Positions 48,711 through 58,299 of a stretch of 64,000 nucleotides of DNA are shown here, piece by piece. The number at the start of each line of letters is the position of its first letter. The first letter of the stretch is position 1. The notes beneath the pieces were generated by a model, which made no database searches, was not told the origin of the DNA, and was given only the letters and a program-made list of their open reading frames with translations. The DNA comes from Microbacteriaceae bacterium PS02344 (GTDB taxonomy: Bacteria; Actinomycetota; Actinomycetes; Actinomycetales; Microbacteriaceae), in assembly GCA_029959905.1 (NCBI GenBank), contig JASCNZ010000010.1:1-64000 (forward strand), written 5' to 3'. The position numbers and the translations under genes were made by a program.

Positions 48711-49949
48711 TCAGCGCGGGCGACCGCCCCATATGTGCCACGCTGCCCCGATGAGAGGTCCCACGATCAGCGCGATCACGGTGCGCAGCCCCACATCCCC
48801 CGGAGCGAGCGCGACGGCGACGACCGACACCGCGCAGGCGATCACCCACCCCGCGGCGAACACGGAGTGCCGATCCCGCGCCAGAACCCTGGCGCCGGTG
48901 ACCGTGAGCAGACCGAGACACCCCGACGCCACCACGAGCCCGGACAGCAGCGAGCCGGGGATTGCGAAGCCCCGACCGAAGAACGCCGCCAGGGCCGGCG
49001 TCCCCCACACCCCCGCGATCACAGCGAGAAGCGGCGTCGCCACGACTAGCGATGTCACCACCATAATCATCAGCCGTCGCGCACTATCGGGGAACGAATT
49101 GAACCGAGCGATCAGCATGCTCTGCAGGGCTGTAAGCGGAACGAGGATCGGCGCGCGGGTCAGCGTCAATGCCAGCACGACCGCACCCAGAGCCGCCTGG
49201 TCACCGCCGGCCAGCAGGGCGAGCACGACCGGGAACCCGTTGACCAGCACCGCGTTGGCAGACGAAGCAACGACCGTGCGCCCGACGTTGGCCGACAGCG
49301 AGCGATACGACTCGGCGACCACGGCCCTGCGCCGCACGGCCCGCACCCGAGCTGCGGCGACGACCGCGAGCGAGACCGGGAAGGGAATCGCAACGGCCCA
49401 TGCAAGCGCCGTGCGATCGGCGCCGAGCCAGAGCGCGACCGCGACGAGGATCAGACGGAGCACTCCGTCGATGAGGGGGACGGCCGCGAAAGCACTCCAC
49501 TGTCCGCTGCCCGCGAGGATCCCGTTGAGCGCGGCGACGCCGACGTAGCACCCGACGGCCACAGCCAACGGGTAGGCCCACTCGACGTTCTCCGCCCCGA
49601 ACAGGGGGGCCGCCCACAGCAATCCGGTGACGGCGAGGATCAGGATCGTTCCGGCACCCGTGATCGCGGCGAATCGGATGAGCGATGCGGACGGTTGCGG
49701 CCCCCCTCCCGAGGAGACGCCGGTCGCGGACACCGCCCGGGTCGTCTCCTGCTGAACGCCGAAGAGCACGCCCACGATCATGAAGAGCGCCGCCCAGTAA
49801 ACCGAGAACGAGGCGTACCCGGCTGGGCCGAGGGCGGGAGCGACGATGAGGAGCACGATGAAGCTGCTGGCCGCCGACACCGCCGTCGCGGCGAGGACGA
49901 GGAGGAGACCCCCGCGCGGACTCCGGGGTTCAGCCTGTCCAGACGCCAT
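48711..49949 (-). CDS. Flippase-like polysaccharide membrane protein
   Basis: A 412-residue protein with about twelve membrane helices and no catalytic loops, similar to the MATE/Wzx oligosaccharide flippase superfamily. Wzx proteins flip lipid-linked repeat units outward. The ATG at 49949 has an AGAGGAG site. It shares a 107-bp divergent region with the next glycosyltransferase. Its presence beside two ABC exporters is unusual and suggests a second export route. Confidence 0.8.
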   Translation of the reverse strand: MASGQAEPRSPRGGLLLVLAATAVSAASSFIVLLIVAPALGPAGYASFSVYWAALFMIVGVLFGVQQETTRAVSATGVSSGGGPQPSASLIRFAAITGAGTILILAVTGLLWAAPLFGAENVEWAYPLAVAVGCYVGVAALNGILAGSGQWSAFAAVPLIDGVLRLILVAVALWLGADRTALAWAVAIPFPVSLAVVAAARVRAVRRRAVVAESYRSLSANVGRTVVASSANAVLVNGFPVVLALLAGGDQAALGAVVLALTLTRAPILVPLTALQSMLIARFNSFPDSARRLMIMVVTSLVVATPLLAVIAGVWGTPALAAFFGRGFAIPGSLLSGLVVASGCLGLLTVTGARVLARDRHSVFAAGWVIACAVSVVAVALAPGDVGLRTVIALIVGPLIGAAWHIWGGRPR

Positions 49950-50056
49950 CGACTCGTACTCCTCTCGGGCCTGCGACCCAGCTCGACTCGCCTAGCATGA
50001 TGCAGGACCGATTCGGCAATTATGCCAGGGGCGGCGAACGCGGGAGGAATCACGGA

Positions 50057-50950
50057 GTGAAGACCGGCACGATCGACATCATGATGCCGTTCTACGGCGA
50101 CCCGGGGCAGTTCAAGGAGGCGGTACGCAGTGTTCTCGCCCAGGACGACCCCGACTGGCGGCTCGTCATCCTCGACGATTGCTACCCCCACTGGGACCCC
50201 GCAGCGTGGATCGCCGAGATCGCCGACCCTCGCATCGTCCTCGAACGCAACCCTCGCAACCTCGGGGTGAGTCGGACGTTCGACCGCTGCATCGACCTCG
50301 CCGTCAACGACTACGTCGCCATCCCCGGCTGCGACGATCGCCTCCTCCCCGGTTACGTCACCGCGGTGCGGGCCCTGATCCAGCGCTTCGACCGTCCGGC
50401 ATACGTGCAGCCCGCAGTTACCGTCATCGACGAACACGGGCGCCCCGCGCTCCCCCTCGCCGACCGCATCAAGGCCATCGTGCGCCCGCGCATCGTCGGT
50501 CCGGTCGCACTGGGCGGCGACGCATTGGCGACATCGTTGATGCACGGCAACTGGACGTACTTCCCAGCGATCTGCTGGCGCGCCGACGTGCTGCGCCGGC
50601 ACCGCTTCACTGATCGGTACGAGATCGTCATGGATCTCGCCCTTCAACTCGACATCCTGCTGGAGGGCGGGCTGCTCGCGACGTCCGCCGACCAGGCGTT
50701 CGAGTATCGGCGTCACTCCGCGAGCGCATCTTCGTACACCGCCAGCGACGGGACCCGCTTCCTGGAGGAACGTGACTTCTACCGGGGTATGGCCGGGCGG
50801 CTGCGCGCGGTCGGCTGGAAGCGCGCGGCGCGCGCTGCGCAGGTACGCGCGACCTCGCGGCTCAACGCAGCATCGAAGCTGCCCGGTGCGCTGATGCACG
50901 GTCGATGGTCGGCGGTCCGGCTGCTCGCGGCGCATGTGCTCGCGCGCTGA
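50057..50950 (+). CDS. GT2 glycosyltransferase
   Basis: A 297-residue GT-A enzyme: opening IDIMMPFYGDPGQF, DDC at 40-42, and GCDDR at 91-95 in place of the usual DxD. The C-terminal part is basic. The GTG at 50057 is chosen because GGAGG is just upstream. A longer frame from ATG 49997 would start inside the likely -10 (TAGCAT, 49993-49998). The sugar donor is unknown. Confidence 0.85.
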   Translation: MKTGTIDIMMPFYGDPGQFKEAVRSVLAQDDPDWRLVILDDCYPHWDPAAWIAEIADPRIVLERNPRNLGVSRTFDRCIDLAVNDYVAIPGCDDRLLPGYVTAVRALIQRFDRPAYVQPAVTVIDEHGRPALPLADRIKAIVRPRIVGPVALGGDALATSLMHGNWTYFPAICWRADVLRRHRFTDRYEIVMDLALQLDILLEGGLLATSADQAFEYRRHSASASSYTASDGTRFLEERDFYRGMAGRLRAVGWKRAARAAQVRATSRLNAASKLPGALMHGRWSAVRLLAAHVLAR

Positions 50951-50977
50951 CTCCCCGTCCCCTGGTCGACCCGAACA

Positions 50978-50983
50978 TATACT
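50978..50983 (+). promoter_or_regulatory. -10 element of the 50991 GT2 operon (leaderless)
   Basis: TATACT, 7 nt before the ATG at 50991. It is the closest to the TATAAT consensus of the leaderless set. Confidence 0.55.
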
Positions 50984-50990
50984 GGCAAAC

Positions 50991-51719
50991 ATGGTGTATT
51001 CGCTCGATCAGGTGCTGATCGTCATGCCCGCATTCAACGAGGCGGAGGTGATCGCACAGGTGATCGCCGAGGTACGCCTGACGCTCCCCGGGGTGCACGT
51101 GCTCGTGGTCAGCGACGGTTCGACCGACGAGACCGTCGCCATTGCCCGGAACGCGGGCGCGCGAGTTCTCGAACTCCCGTTCAACCTCGGTGTTGGCGGC
51201 GCCATGCGTCTCGGATTCCGCTATGCACAGGAGAACGGCTTTCCCGTCGCGGTGCAGCTCGATTCCGACGGTCAGCACAACCCTGCCGACGTCCCGTCCC
51301 TCGTCGCGCAGCTCGACGCCAGCGACGTCGTCATCGGCGCACGCTTCGCCGGCGAGGGCGATTACAGCGTGCGCGGCCCGCGCAAGTGGGCGATGAAATT
51401 CCTCTCTGGCACCCTCAGCGGGGCCCTCTCCACCCGCCTGACTGACACCACGTCGGGCTTCAAGGCACACGGCCCCCGGGCGATCGCACTGTATGCGCAG
51501 GACTTCCCGGCGGAATACCTCGGAGACACGATCGAGGCCCTGGTCACAGGGCACCGCGGCGGCCTGCGCTTCGCGCAAGTGGGCGTCGCGATGCGCGAGC
51601 GTGCCGGCGGCACACCGTCGCACAATCAATGGAAGTCGGCCGTGTATCTCGGGCGCGCTTTCTTCGCCCTGGCGATCGCGTTCCTGCGTCCGCGCCGCTG
51701 GTCGACGGCGGTCGCATGA
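50991..51719 (+). CDS. DPM1-like GT2 glycosyltransferase
   Basis: A 242-residue GT2 protein like dolichyl/polyprenyl-phosphate hexose synthases: VMPAFNEAE at 11-19, SDGS at 41-44, DSDGQH at 91-96 with the DxD, and GEGDYSVRGPRKW. There is no membrane domain of its own. It overlaps a DUF2304 membrane protein (ATGA), a recurrent partner that probably tethers or gates it. A polyprenyl-phosphate sugar donor is its likely product; the sugar is inferred only. Confidence 0.88.
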   Translation: MVYSLDQVLIVMPAFNEAEVIAQVIAEVRLTLPGVHVLVVSDGSTDETVAIARNAGARVLELPFNLGVGGAMRLGFRYAQENGFPVAVQLDSDGQHNPADVPSLVAQLDASDVVIGARFAGEGDYSVRGPRKWAMKFLSGTLSGALSTRLTDTTSGFKAHGPRAIALYAQDFPAEYLGDTIEALVTGHRGGLRFAQVGVAMRERAGGTPSHNQWKSAVYLGRAFFALAIAFLRPRRWSTAVA

Positions 51720-52102
51720 TCCTCGCGCGCTACCTTCTGGGCATCATCGGTGCTCTGTTGATCCTGGTCGTCGCTGTGGAGCTCCTCCGCCGCGGGAAGC
51801 TGCGGGAGCGCCACACGTTCTGGTGGCTGATCGCCGGGTCGCTGAGCCTCATCATCGCGCTGTTCCCTTCGATCCTCGACGGCCTCGCGCGGCTCCTCGG
51901 CGTCGACGTCCCCGTCAACCTGCTCTTCTTCGTGGGGATCCTCGTCCTCTTCCTGGTGTGCATCCAACAGTCGACCGAGCTCACCCGCTTCGAGGAGCGG
52001 ACCCGCACGCTCGCCGAGCGGGTGGCTCTCCTCGAGAACCGGCTCAGGGAGACGGAGCAGCAGGCACCGCGCCGTGATCGGGACACCGACCACGACCTGT
52101 GA
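51716..52102 (+). CDS. DUF2304 membrane protein
   Basis: A 128-residue DUF2304 protein with three membrane helices (about 3-22, 33-53, 62-85) and a charged coiled C-terminal tail (about 90-128). DUF2304 proteins are commonly found next to DPM1-like glycosyltransferases. The start codon overlaps the stop of the glycosyltransferase, supporting a complex. The exact role is not established. Confidence 0.87.
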   Translation: MILARYLLGIIGALLILVVAVELLRRGKLRERHTFWWLIAGSLSLIIALFPSILDGLARLLGVDVPVNLLFFVGILVLFLVCIQQSTELTRFEERTRTLAERVALLENRLRETEQQAPRRDRDTDHDL

Positions 52103-52125
52103 CGGTGCCCGCAGCGGAGCCGCAA

Positions 52126-52131
52126 TAGACT
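52126..52131 (+). promoter_or_regulatory. -10 element of DUF2142 gene (leaderless)
   Basis: TAGACT, 7 nt before the ATG at 52139. Confidence 0.5.
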
Positions 52132-52138
52132 AGCCCCT

Positions 52139-53677
52139 ATGCCACTCACCACGGGTCCTGTCGACGTGCGTCCGAATCGCGCCGAACCGGTCGGCCGGTC
52201 TCCCCGTTCGAACCTGCTGCGAGTGCTTCTCGTCGCTGCTTTCGCGTTCGTCGCCCTCCTCGGCTGGAGCTTCGCGTCCCCCGTGGGAGCGAGCCCTGAC
52301 GATAACTTCCACATGACCAGCATCTGGTGCGCCCCCGGCGAGCGGCCGGGAATCTGCGAGGAGACGAGCGACCCCGGCGAGAGGGCGATCCTTTCGGAGG
52401 TCGCCAACTCCTCCGTATGCTTCGCGTTCGTACCCGAGCACAGCGGACGCTGCGACAGCGAGTTGAGTGGGCTGATCGTCACCGGCCACGGCAACTTCGA
52501 AGGTCTGTACCCTCCCGTCTACTACGGCACCATGAGCGTTTTCAGCTCTGCGGACGTGCAGACTTCCGTCCTCCTCATGCGCGTGTTCAACAGCCTCCTC
52601 GCCGTGTCTCTCGTCACCTCGATCTACCTGCTGGTGGACCGCCGACTTCGTGCACCGATGCTGGGAGGACTGCTGCTCACCGCCGTTCCCGCGGCCATCT
52701 TCCTCGTAGCGAGTGTGAACCCCAGCGGATGGGCGATCATGTCGGCGGGCACCCTTTGGGTCGCGCTCGTAGGATGGTTCCGCGCACCGACGCTCAGCCG
52801 ACGAATCGCCCTCGGTGGTCTCGCAACGGTCTCGGCGGTCATGGGTGCCGGTTCTCGCGGGGACTCGGCGGTGTACGTCGCGTTCGGGGCGCTCGTCGCG
52901 GCCGTGCTCTGCTTCGAGAAGAGCCGCCGGTATCTGCTCTCCCTCCTCCTCCCTCTCGTCGTCATCGTGATCGGAGCGGCCTTCTATCTCGGCTCGAACC
53001 AGGTCGGATCCGCCCTCGAGGGTGAGATGGCGGGCGCGCGCCCGGAGAACGTCAACATCGTCAGCGGACTTATCCGCACTGTGATGAACATCCCGCAGCT
53101 CTGGGTGGGGAACTTCGGCACGCAGGCACTCGGTTGGGGTGACACCAAGATGCCCGCTATCGTCTGGTTCCTCGCGCTGGTCCTGTACGCGGGAACCGCA
53201 TTCTGGGCGCTCACCCGGCGGCGTGAGATCCGCTCCACGATTGCCGTCGTGCTGGCCGGCGTCGCCCTCGTCATGGTGCCGAGCTGGGTCATCGTCCAGA
53301 ATGCCGTCGAGGTCGGAGTGCTCGTTCAGCCGCGCTACGTCCTGCCTCTCCTGGTGCTCTTCCTCGGACTGCTGCTGTTCGGCGCGCCGGATCTGCGCGA
53401 CCGCATGTCGCCCGCGCAGAAGTGGACGATCGTGATCGGACTGTCCGTCGCGAACGCGACGGCCCTCTACACGACGATGCGTCGTTACCTCACCGGCACC
53501 GACTACGCGGGCTTCGATCTGAACAACGGCATCGAGTGGTGGTGGAACAGCATGCCCATCCCCCCTGGGGTCTTTTGGGTACTGGGATCGATCGCTTTCG
53601 CCGCGCTTCTCGCGTACGCGGTCGGTGCCCTCGGTCGCGGCACGCGCGCCATCGGCACCCCGGCCACCGACCGCTGA
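52139..53677 (+). CDS. DUF2142 membrane protein, GT-C-like
   Basis: A 512-residue membrane protein of the DUF2142 family with about ten helices. The first extracytoplasmic loop (about 50-120) holds an SPDDNFH acidic motif, the usual catalytic loop of GT-C glycosyltransferases that use polyprenyl-phosphate sugars, and four cysteines. It follows the DPM1-like/DUF2304 pair by 36 bp, so it may take the sugar from the DPM1-like product. It has its own predicted promoter. Confidence 0.82.
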   Translation: MPLTTGPVDVRPNRAEPVGRSPRSNLLRVLLVAAFAFVALLGWSFASPVGASPDDNFHMTSIWCAPGERPGICEETSDPGERAILSEVANSSVCFAFVPEHSGRCDSELSGLIVTGHGNFEGLYPPVYYGTMSVFSSADVQTSVLLMRVFNSLLAVSLVTSIYLLVDRRLRAPMLGGLLLTAVPAAIFLVASVNPSGWAIMSAGTLWVALVGWFRAPTLSRRIALGGLATVSAVMGAGSRGDSAVYVAFGALVAAVLCFEKSRRYLLSLLLPLVVIVIGAAFYLGSNQVGSALEGEMAGARPENVNIVSGLIRTVMNIPQLWVGNFGTQALGWGDTKMPAIVWFLALVLYAGTAFWALTRRREIRSTIAVVLAGVALVMVPSWVIVQNAVEVGVLVQPRYVLPLLVLFLGLLLFGAPDLRDRMSPAQKWTIVIGLSVANATALYTTMRRYLTGTDYAGFDLNNGIEWWWNSMPIPPGVFWVLGSIAFAALLAYAVGALGRGTRAIGTPATDR

Positions 53678-53759
53678 CGGTCGCGGCGGGCGATCGGCGC
53701 ACCGGACGGACCAAGCTCTCCGGGAGTTCGCGTGCGTCAGGACTTCCCTGTCGCCCTCG

Positions 53760-54977
53760 CTAGCCCTCGCTCAGCACGGGCGGGGGCTGCGAGAAGTATC
53801 GTTCGGTGAAGACGTAGAGCACCGTGTCAGCGTCGCATTCCGCGGCTTGCGCAACCACGTCAGGACGCTGATCGGGGTAGTCGAGATTGTGCCGCGCCTG
53901 ACACGTCTGCGCGAACGCCTGTGCCCAGAGCGGCGCGAGCGCCTCCCCCGTCGAATCGCGCATGATCAGCGCACGCCCTGAACCCGTCGTGGACTCCGTG
54001 CGCGCAGGCATGTCGAGCAGCCCGACCGAGCCGTCCGATGGACCGGTCTGCGAGCCTCCGTCAGCCGTGGCGATCGTCGAGTCCACCGGCGGCGCATCCG
54101 GGAAGGCGGGCGTCGACCAGTCCTCGACGACCTGGTCGTTGCCGTAGGGGATGAACTCGTTCGGGGCCATCTGCTGCTCGACAGAGACGGGCGCGGGGAC
54201 ATCGATGCCCGGCCAGACCGAGTCCGGGTAGAGCTGTTCCGCGCAGGCGACCGTCTGCTGCCAGGCCACGTAAGCACCCCACGGGTTCCAATGCGTGTTG
54301 ACCGCCGAGAACACCGGCGCCTCACTCTTCGCAGCTTCCATTGCCCCGCGCACGTCGGCGATCGGCAGGTCGCCCGATCGAGCGAGGAATTGCTCGAGGT
54401 GCGTCTGCCCCTGCAACTCGTCCGCCCATTCGGGCAGCTGCTCGCGATACAGCTCCCACTTCGCCGGCGCCACGACGATCACGAGGTCGCGATCGTCCGC
54501 GGCGAGCCTGGAGTCGAGCTCGCGGAAATACGTCAACCACTGCGCGAGCTGCGGGTCTGTCCACGGCGCTCGGCCGAGAGCCTGGGAGATGTTGTCGGAT
54601 TGCGCGTCGCCCCAGAAATCGAACCCGTCGCGCCCCTCGACCCGCATGCCCCAGACCTCCGGGTGCGCCGCGAAGGCGGCCTCTGACTCCGCGGTACGGT
54701 CCCCCGTCCAGATGTCAGTCGGATGCGCCGAGAAGCCGGGCGCAACACACGCATCGGGCAGAGAGCTCTGCTGCGATGGCTGAGCCAGTGCCTCGCGCTG
54801 TTCTTCCGCGGCCTCCGCGCGTTCGGATGCGCGGGCGCCGAGGCCCACCGCGGTCATGACCAGGACGGCGGCCATGAGAAGGGCGAGCGGGAGGAAGTAG
54901 AACACACGGCGCGCTCGGGACCGGGGTCGTTCCTTCTCCACGCTGTGCATCGAGTGCAGCGAGGGCCCCGCGCTCAT
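53760..54977 (-). CDS. AlgX/AlgJ-like SGNH acetyltransferase
   Basis: A 405-residue protein with one membrane helix (about 26-48) and an extracytoplasmic SGNH-type domain. The family catalytic histidine motif is NTHWNPWGAY (227-236) and the serine motif appears as MRDSTGEA (339-346), with DSTG in place of the classic DSF. Such proteins transfer acetyl groups to extracellular polysaccharides and work with a membrane acyltransferase. The next gene upstream is exactly that type, coupled by ATGA. Confidence 0.82.
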   Translation of the reverse strand: MSAGPSLHSMHSVEKERPRSRARRVFYFLPLALLMAAVLVMTAVGLGARASERAEAAEEQREALAQPSQQSSLPDACVAPGFSAHPTDIWTGDRTAESEAAFAAHPEVWGMRVEGRDGFDFWGDAQSDNISQALGRAPWTDPQLAQWLTYFRELDSRLAADDRDLVIVVAPAKWELYREQLPEWADELQGQTHLEQFLARSGDLPIADVRGAMEAAKSEAPVFSAVNTHWNPWGAYVAWQQTVACAEQLYPDSVWPGIDVPAPVSVEQQMAPNEFIPYGNDQVVEDWSTPAFPDAPPVDSTIATADGGSQTGPSDGSVGLLDMPARTESTTGSGRALIMRDSTGEALAPLWAQAFAQTCQARHNLDYPDQRPDVVAQAAECDADTVLYVFTERYFSQPPPVLSEG

Positions 54978-56203
54978 GAGGAGACCCCCGGAGCGGCTCG
55001 CAGCGACTCCGCATATCGCGTCGAGGAGTAGTCCGGATTCACGATGCGTCGCTTGACGCGCGACGTGACGGGCGCGAATCGGGCGATGAGCGCTGACAAC
55101 CAGCGCGGCGTCCAGTCCTTGAGCGACATCGCCGGCTTCTCCAACAGGTGCCACGATGCGATCGCCACGATGTGCACGGCGACGACGATCACCACGTGGT
55201 ACACGACCCAGCCGAACCGCTGAAGCCCGAAATAGGTTGCCAGATTCATCAGTGGCCAGGCGTAGATGTAGATGCCGTACGAGAAGTCGCCGAACCTCGC
55301 CCAACGCGTGAGCGGGAGCCGCACTCCCAGCCACATCAGGAAGTAGAGGAAGCCGTACTGGCCGATCACGTTCCATCCGCCGAATGCGTACGTGAACAGG
55401 CCGAGTCCGAGCATGCCGATCGCGACGCGATCGTCGATCACGATCTTGTCCCCGTGCAGGGCGAAGAGCATCCCGAATGCGAACGGAGCGAAGAACATCA
55501 GGATGAACGGGTCGGCGAGAACGCGATTCAGGCCGGCAATGTTACCCGCCCCCAGCCATTGCAAGGCGTTGAGTGCGATGACGACGACCGCGAACGCGGT
55601 GGCGAACCGCTTCGAGGCCAGGGCTCCGAATAGCCCGAGAAGACCCACCACGATGTAGCACAGGAACTCGTAGGAAAGGGTCCACGCCGAACCGTTCCAG
55701 TCGCGAACACCGTGGTTGAGGAAGTACGGCACCGTCTCGCCCAGCCCCGCGATGTTGCGCTCCCCCAGCGTGAGGAACATGTTGTCGATGAAGTAGGTGA
55801 GCGGCGACTCCACCGTCGCACTCCAATAGCCGTCGAATGTCCCCGTGTCGAGACGCCACGCGATCGGCGCGAGGACCGCAACGGTCAGGATGAGCGCCGC
55901 CCAGAATGCCGGGAAGATGCGCAGACAGCGTCGCCAGAAGTATCGCCAGATCGTCGAACGCCCCATGCGCGACTTGGTGATGAGGAATCCCGAGAAGAAG
56001 AAGAACCCGGCGACGGCCACTCCACCGAGGGACTGCTCGTCGGAGATCTGGATGCCCAGATCCTCACCGCCGTAGAACCCGGCGACCGGTCCACTGTGCG
56101 AGAAGATGACCAGGAAGGCCATCAACCACCGGAGGAAGTCGAGCGAGTTCGAGCGCGGATCGAAAGCCTCGGCGACGCTGAGCGGCCCGCGCGCACGGCT
56201 CAC
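54974..56203 (-). CDS. OafA-type membrane acyltransferase
   Basis: A 409-residue Acyltransf_3 protein with ten membrane helices. The catalytic pattern is R25 and H36 (NSLDFLRWLMAFLVIFSHS), followed by VAGFFFFSGFLI. It moves acyl groups from cytoplasmic donors across the membrane. It is intact, unlike the pseudogene at 45.8-46.4 kb. GTGA overlap with the RgpF-like gene upstream and ATGA overlap with the AlgX-like gene show a coupled three-gene operon for glycan synthesis plus acylation. Confidence 0.9.
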   Translation of the reverse strand: MSRARGPLSVAEAFDPRSNSLDFLRWLMAFLVIFSHSGPVAGFYGGEDLGIQISDEQSLGGVAVAGFFFFSGFLITKSRMGRSTIWRYFWRRCLRIFPAFWAALILTVAVLAPIAWRLDTGTFDGYWSATVESPLTYFIDNMFLTLGERNIAGLGETVPYFLNHGVRDWNGSAWTLSYEFLCYIVVGLLGLFGALASKRFATAFAVVVIALNALQWLGAGNIAGLNRVLADPFILMFFAPFAFGMLFALHGDKIVIDDRVAIGMLGLGLFTYAFGGWNVIGQYGFLYFLMWLGVRLPLTRWARFGDFSYGIYIYAWPLMNLATYFGLQRFGWVVYHVVIVVAVHIVAIASWHLLEKPAMSLKDWTPRWLSALIARFAPVTSRVKRRIVNPDYSSTRYAESLRAAPGVSS

Positions 56204-58083
56204 GATGCGCCGCCCTTCGCGCCGGGGGTACGGCCCATACGCCATCGGACGTAGGTACGGCGACTCGCATCGTAGGCGGGATGCAGCAGGCGAGCGAGCC
56301 GCGGCAGACGGGTCCAGAACACGCGCTTGCCGACACTCAGCAGACTCGGCCCGCGCTGCAGGCGGTCAAGGTAGTCGCGCTGCTGCATGACGGTGCCCGG
56401 GAGGCCCTGGCTGAAGTTCTGCAGTTTGTACTCGAGGGATGCGTAGTTGATCGAAGCGAGTTCCGTGCTCTGAACGGTGTAGACCGGCATCCCTGCTCCC
56501 AGCGATGAATACGTGAACAGACGCTCGACGACGTGGGCCAGAGAGCCGTCGACGTAGGTCTCCTCGTCGAAGTCGTCCCACGTGAGACCGGCGTCCAAGA
56601 GGGTCCGCAGCGCACGCGGCCTCGCGATGAACATCGAACCGTATGCCGAGAGCGGCGTCGACTCGTCGAGCGGCGTGGTGATCCCCCACTGCCGGCACAG
56701 CTCGGCAGCGCGTTCCTTGTTGTGATACCAGGCCTTGCCGAGGGTGGGGAAGCCGATGTGGATGACCGGCGGGATGACCATGCCGAGCTCGGGGCGCTCG
56801 GCGAACAGGTCGACGATGTTGGTGGCGTAGTTCTCGGAGTGCAGCAGATTGCCGATGAGATGCCGCTTGAACCACCCGCCGACCACCGGGCCGTCCTGCG
56901 GCGATCGCTTCGAGTGCAGCTTGAGCACGATGTCGAAACTCTCGTCCCGCAGCAGGTCGGCGCATCCCAGCAGGAACGCCGAGACGTCACGGCCTGCATT
57001 CGATTCGGTGAGTCGCACCTCGTACGACTCCTCGCCGCGTCGAGCCAATGCGGCCTTGATTGCGGAGCGCTTCTGCTCGGTGTCGGTCGTCACCACGACG
57101 TGTCGACTGCACGGAAGGCGTTCGGCGTACTCCATGAGTTCGTCGATCATGTCGTCGTAGTAGCAGTGGATCGCCACGAGCGCGCGCATGCCTCTCGCCC
57201 GCTCGAGGCGCTCGGCGTCGATCTCCAACGCGTCGGAGTAGATGCGGTGGAGCGAGAAGTTCGTCGCCGCGACGCGGGGTTCCGTCGTGCGGGCGATGTT
57301 CTCCCAGACCAGCTCGAGCGGATAGTCGGATGTCCGTTCGAGGATGTCGATGACGTCGCGCCCGATGATCGCGTAGTCCGAGAAGTACAACGGGCTATGG
57401 AAGAACGTGCGGCGTTTGAGGATGGGACAACGGTCGGCGGTGAGCTGCACGACCTCGTCGAGGATCGGGTTGAGACTCGTGTAGTCTTCCCCGCGGAACA
57501 GCACGTCCGAGGAGAACCCGCGTTCCTCGAAATACTGGGTGAACCGGCCCTCGTGCTCGTCCACGGACTGTTCGTAGCTGGTGATCATCGGCATGTCGGC
57601 CCAGTACTCTCGGAACTCGGCCGAAGCGAGCATCCGCTGGCGCACCGCGATCCAGTGCGACTGGATGTGCCGCTGCAGGACTCCCTTCGCAGCGAACGGA
57701 TGCGGACGCACCTCGCCGTGCTCGGTGATGCCCCAGAAGTCCACGTCCCACATCTGCGCGCGATCGAACATCTCCGAGAAGGGATACATCGGCCCGAAGA
57801 AGGTGTAGTTCAGGAGGATCAACTCGTCGTATTCGGCGAGGCGATCGAACCCGAAGCGTTCAAGCCCCTCCTTGTACCCCCACACGTCGTAACCGACGTT
57901 CTCGCGCTCCCAGACTTCGTCGGCCACCTTCTCCAAGGCGGCGCGCCCGTCGTCTGCGAGCGGGCCGTTCGAGACCACGACGATGTGCTCGACGTGCTCG
58001 CGGAGCTTCTCCAGACAGTAGGACACGTAGCGGTCCACGCCCCCGTCCTTCTCCCAGAAAAGATAGAACGCAATCCGCTTCAC
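56200..58083 (-). CDS. RgpF-like rhamnan synthesis protein
   Basis: A 627-residue protein of the rhamnan synthesis RgpF family. Characteristic segments are the opening KRIAFYLFWEKDGGVDRYV, LILLNYTFFGPMYP, and the core ESNAGRDVSAFL followed by VLKLHSKRSPQDG. RgpF-type enzymes assemble rhamnose-containing cell-wall polysaccharides. The GTG at 58083 has AAGGAG. Rhamnose supply is covered by rmlA and rmlB at the window's end. It heads the RgpF/acyltransferase/AlgX-like operon. Confidence 0.88.
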   Translation of the reverse strand: MKRIAFYLFWEKDGGVDRYVSYCLEKLREHVEHIVVVSNGPLADDGRAALEKVADEVWERENVGYDVWGYKEGLERFGFDRLAEYDELILLNYTFFGPMYPFSEMFDRAQMWDVDFWGITEHGEVRPHPFAAKGVLQRHIQSHWIAVRQRMLASAEFREYWADMPMITSYEQSVDEHEGRFTQYFEERGFSSDVLFRGEDYTSLNPILDEVVQLTADRCPILKRRTFFHSPLYFSDYAIIGRDVIDILERTSDYPLELVWENIARTTEPRVAATNFSLHRIYSDALEIDAERLERARGMRALVAIHCYYDDMIDELMEYAERLPCSRHVVVTTDTEQKRSAIKAALARRGEESYEVRLTESNAGRDVSAFLLGCADLLRDESFDIVLKLHSKRSPQDGPVVGGWFKRHLIGNLLHSENYATNIVDLFAERPELGMVIPPVIHIGFPTLGKAWYHNKERAAELCRQWGITTPLDESTPLSAYGSMFIARPRALRTLLDAGLTWDDFDEETYVDGSLAHVVERLFTYSSLGAGMPVYTVQSTELASINYASLEYKLQNFSQGLPGTVMQQRDYLDRLQRGPSLLSVGKRVFWTRLPRLARLLHPAYDASRRTYVRWRMGRTPGAKGGAS

Positions 58084-58206
58084 GGGGCTCCTTCGAGGGA
58101 TGGGCAATCCTGTCGAGTATAGCCGCAGGTGGATGAGGGCACCCCGGGGCGTCGGCGTCCGCTGAGGGGCGCGTCCTTCTCGATCCGGTCGAACCGCTCG
58201 GGATAG

Positions 58207-58230
58207 GATTGAGCGATTGAGCGATTGAGC
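58207..58230 (+). repeat. Three tandem 8-bp repeats at the GT4 5' end
   Basis: Three exact copies of GATTGAGC. The first overlaps a TAGGAT -10 (58204-58209). An 8-bp unit changes frame with each copy, and each copy contains a TTG codon; the third TTG (58225) is in frame with the downstream glycosyltransferase. Confidence 0.9.
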
Positions 58231-58299
58231 GGCGCGGCAGATCCCGTCTCGCCGGCGACCCGACACCCGCCACAATGGCACGAGCCGAGAAGTGCACGC

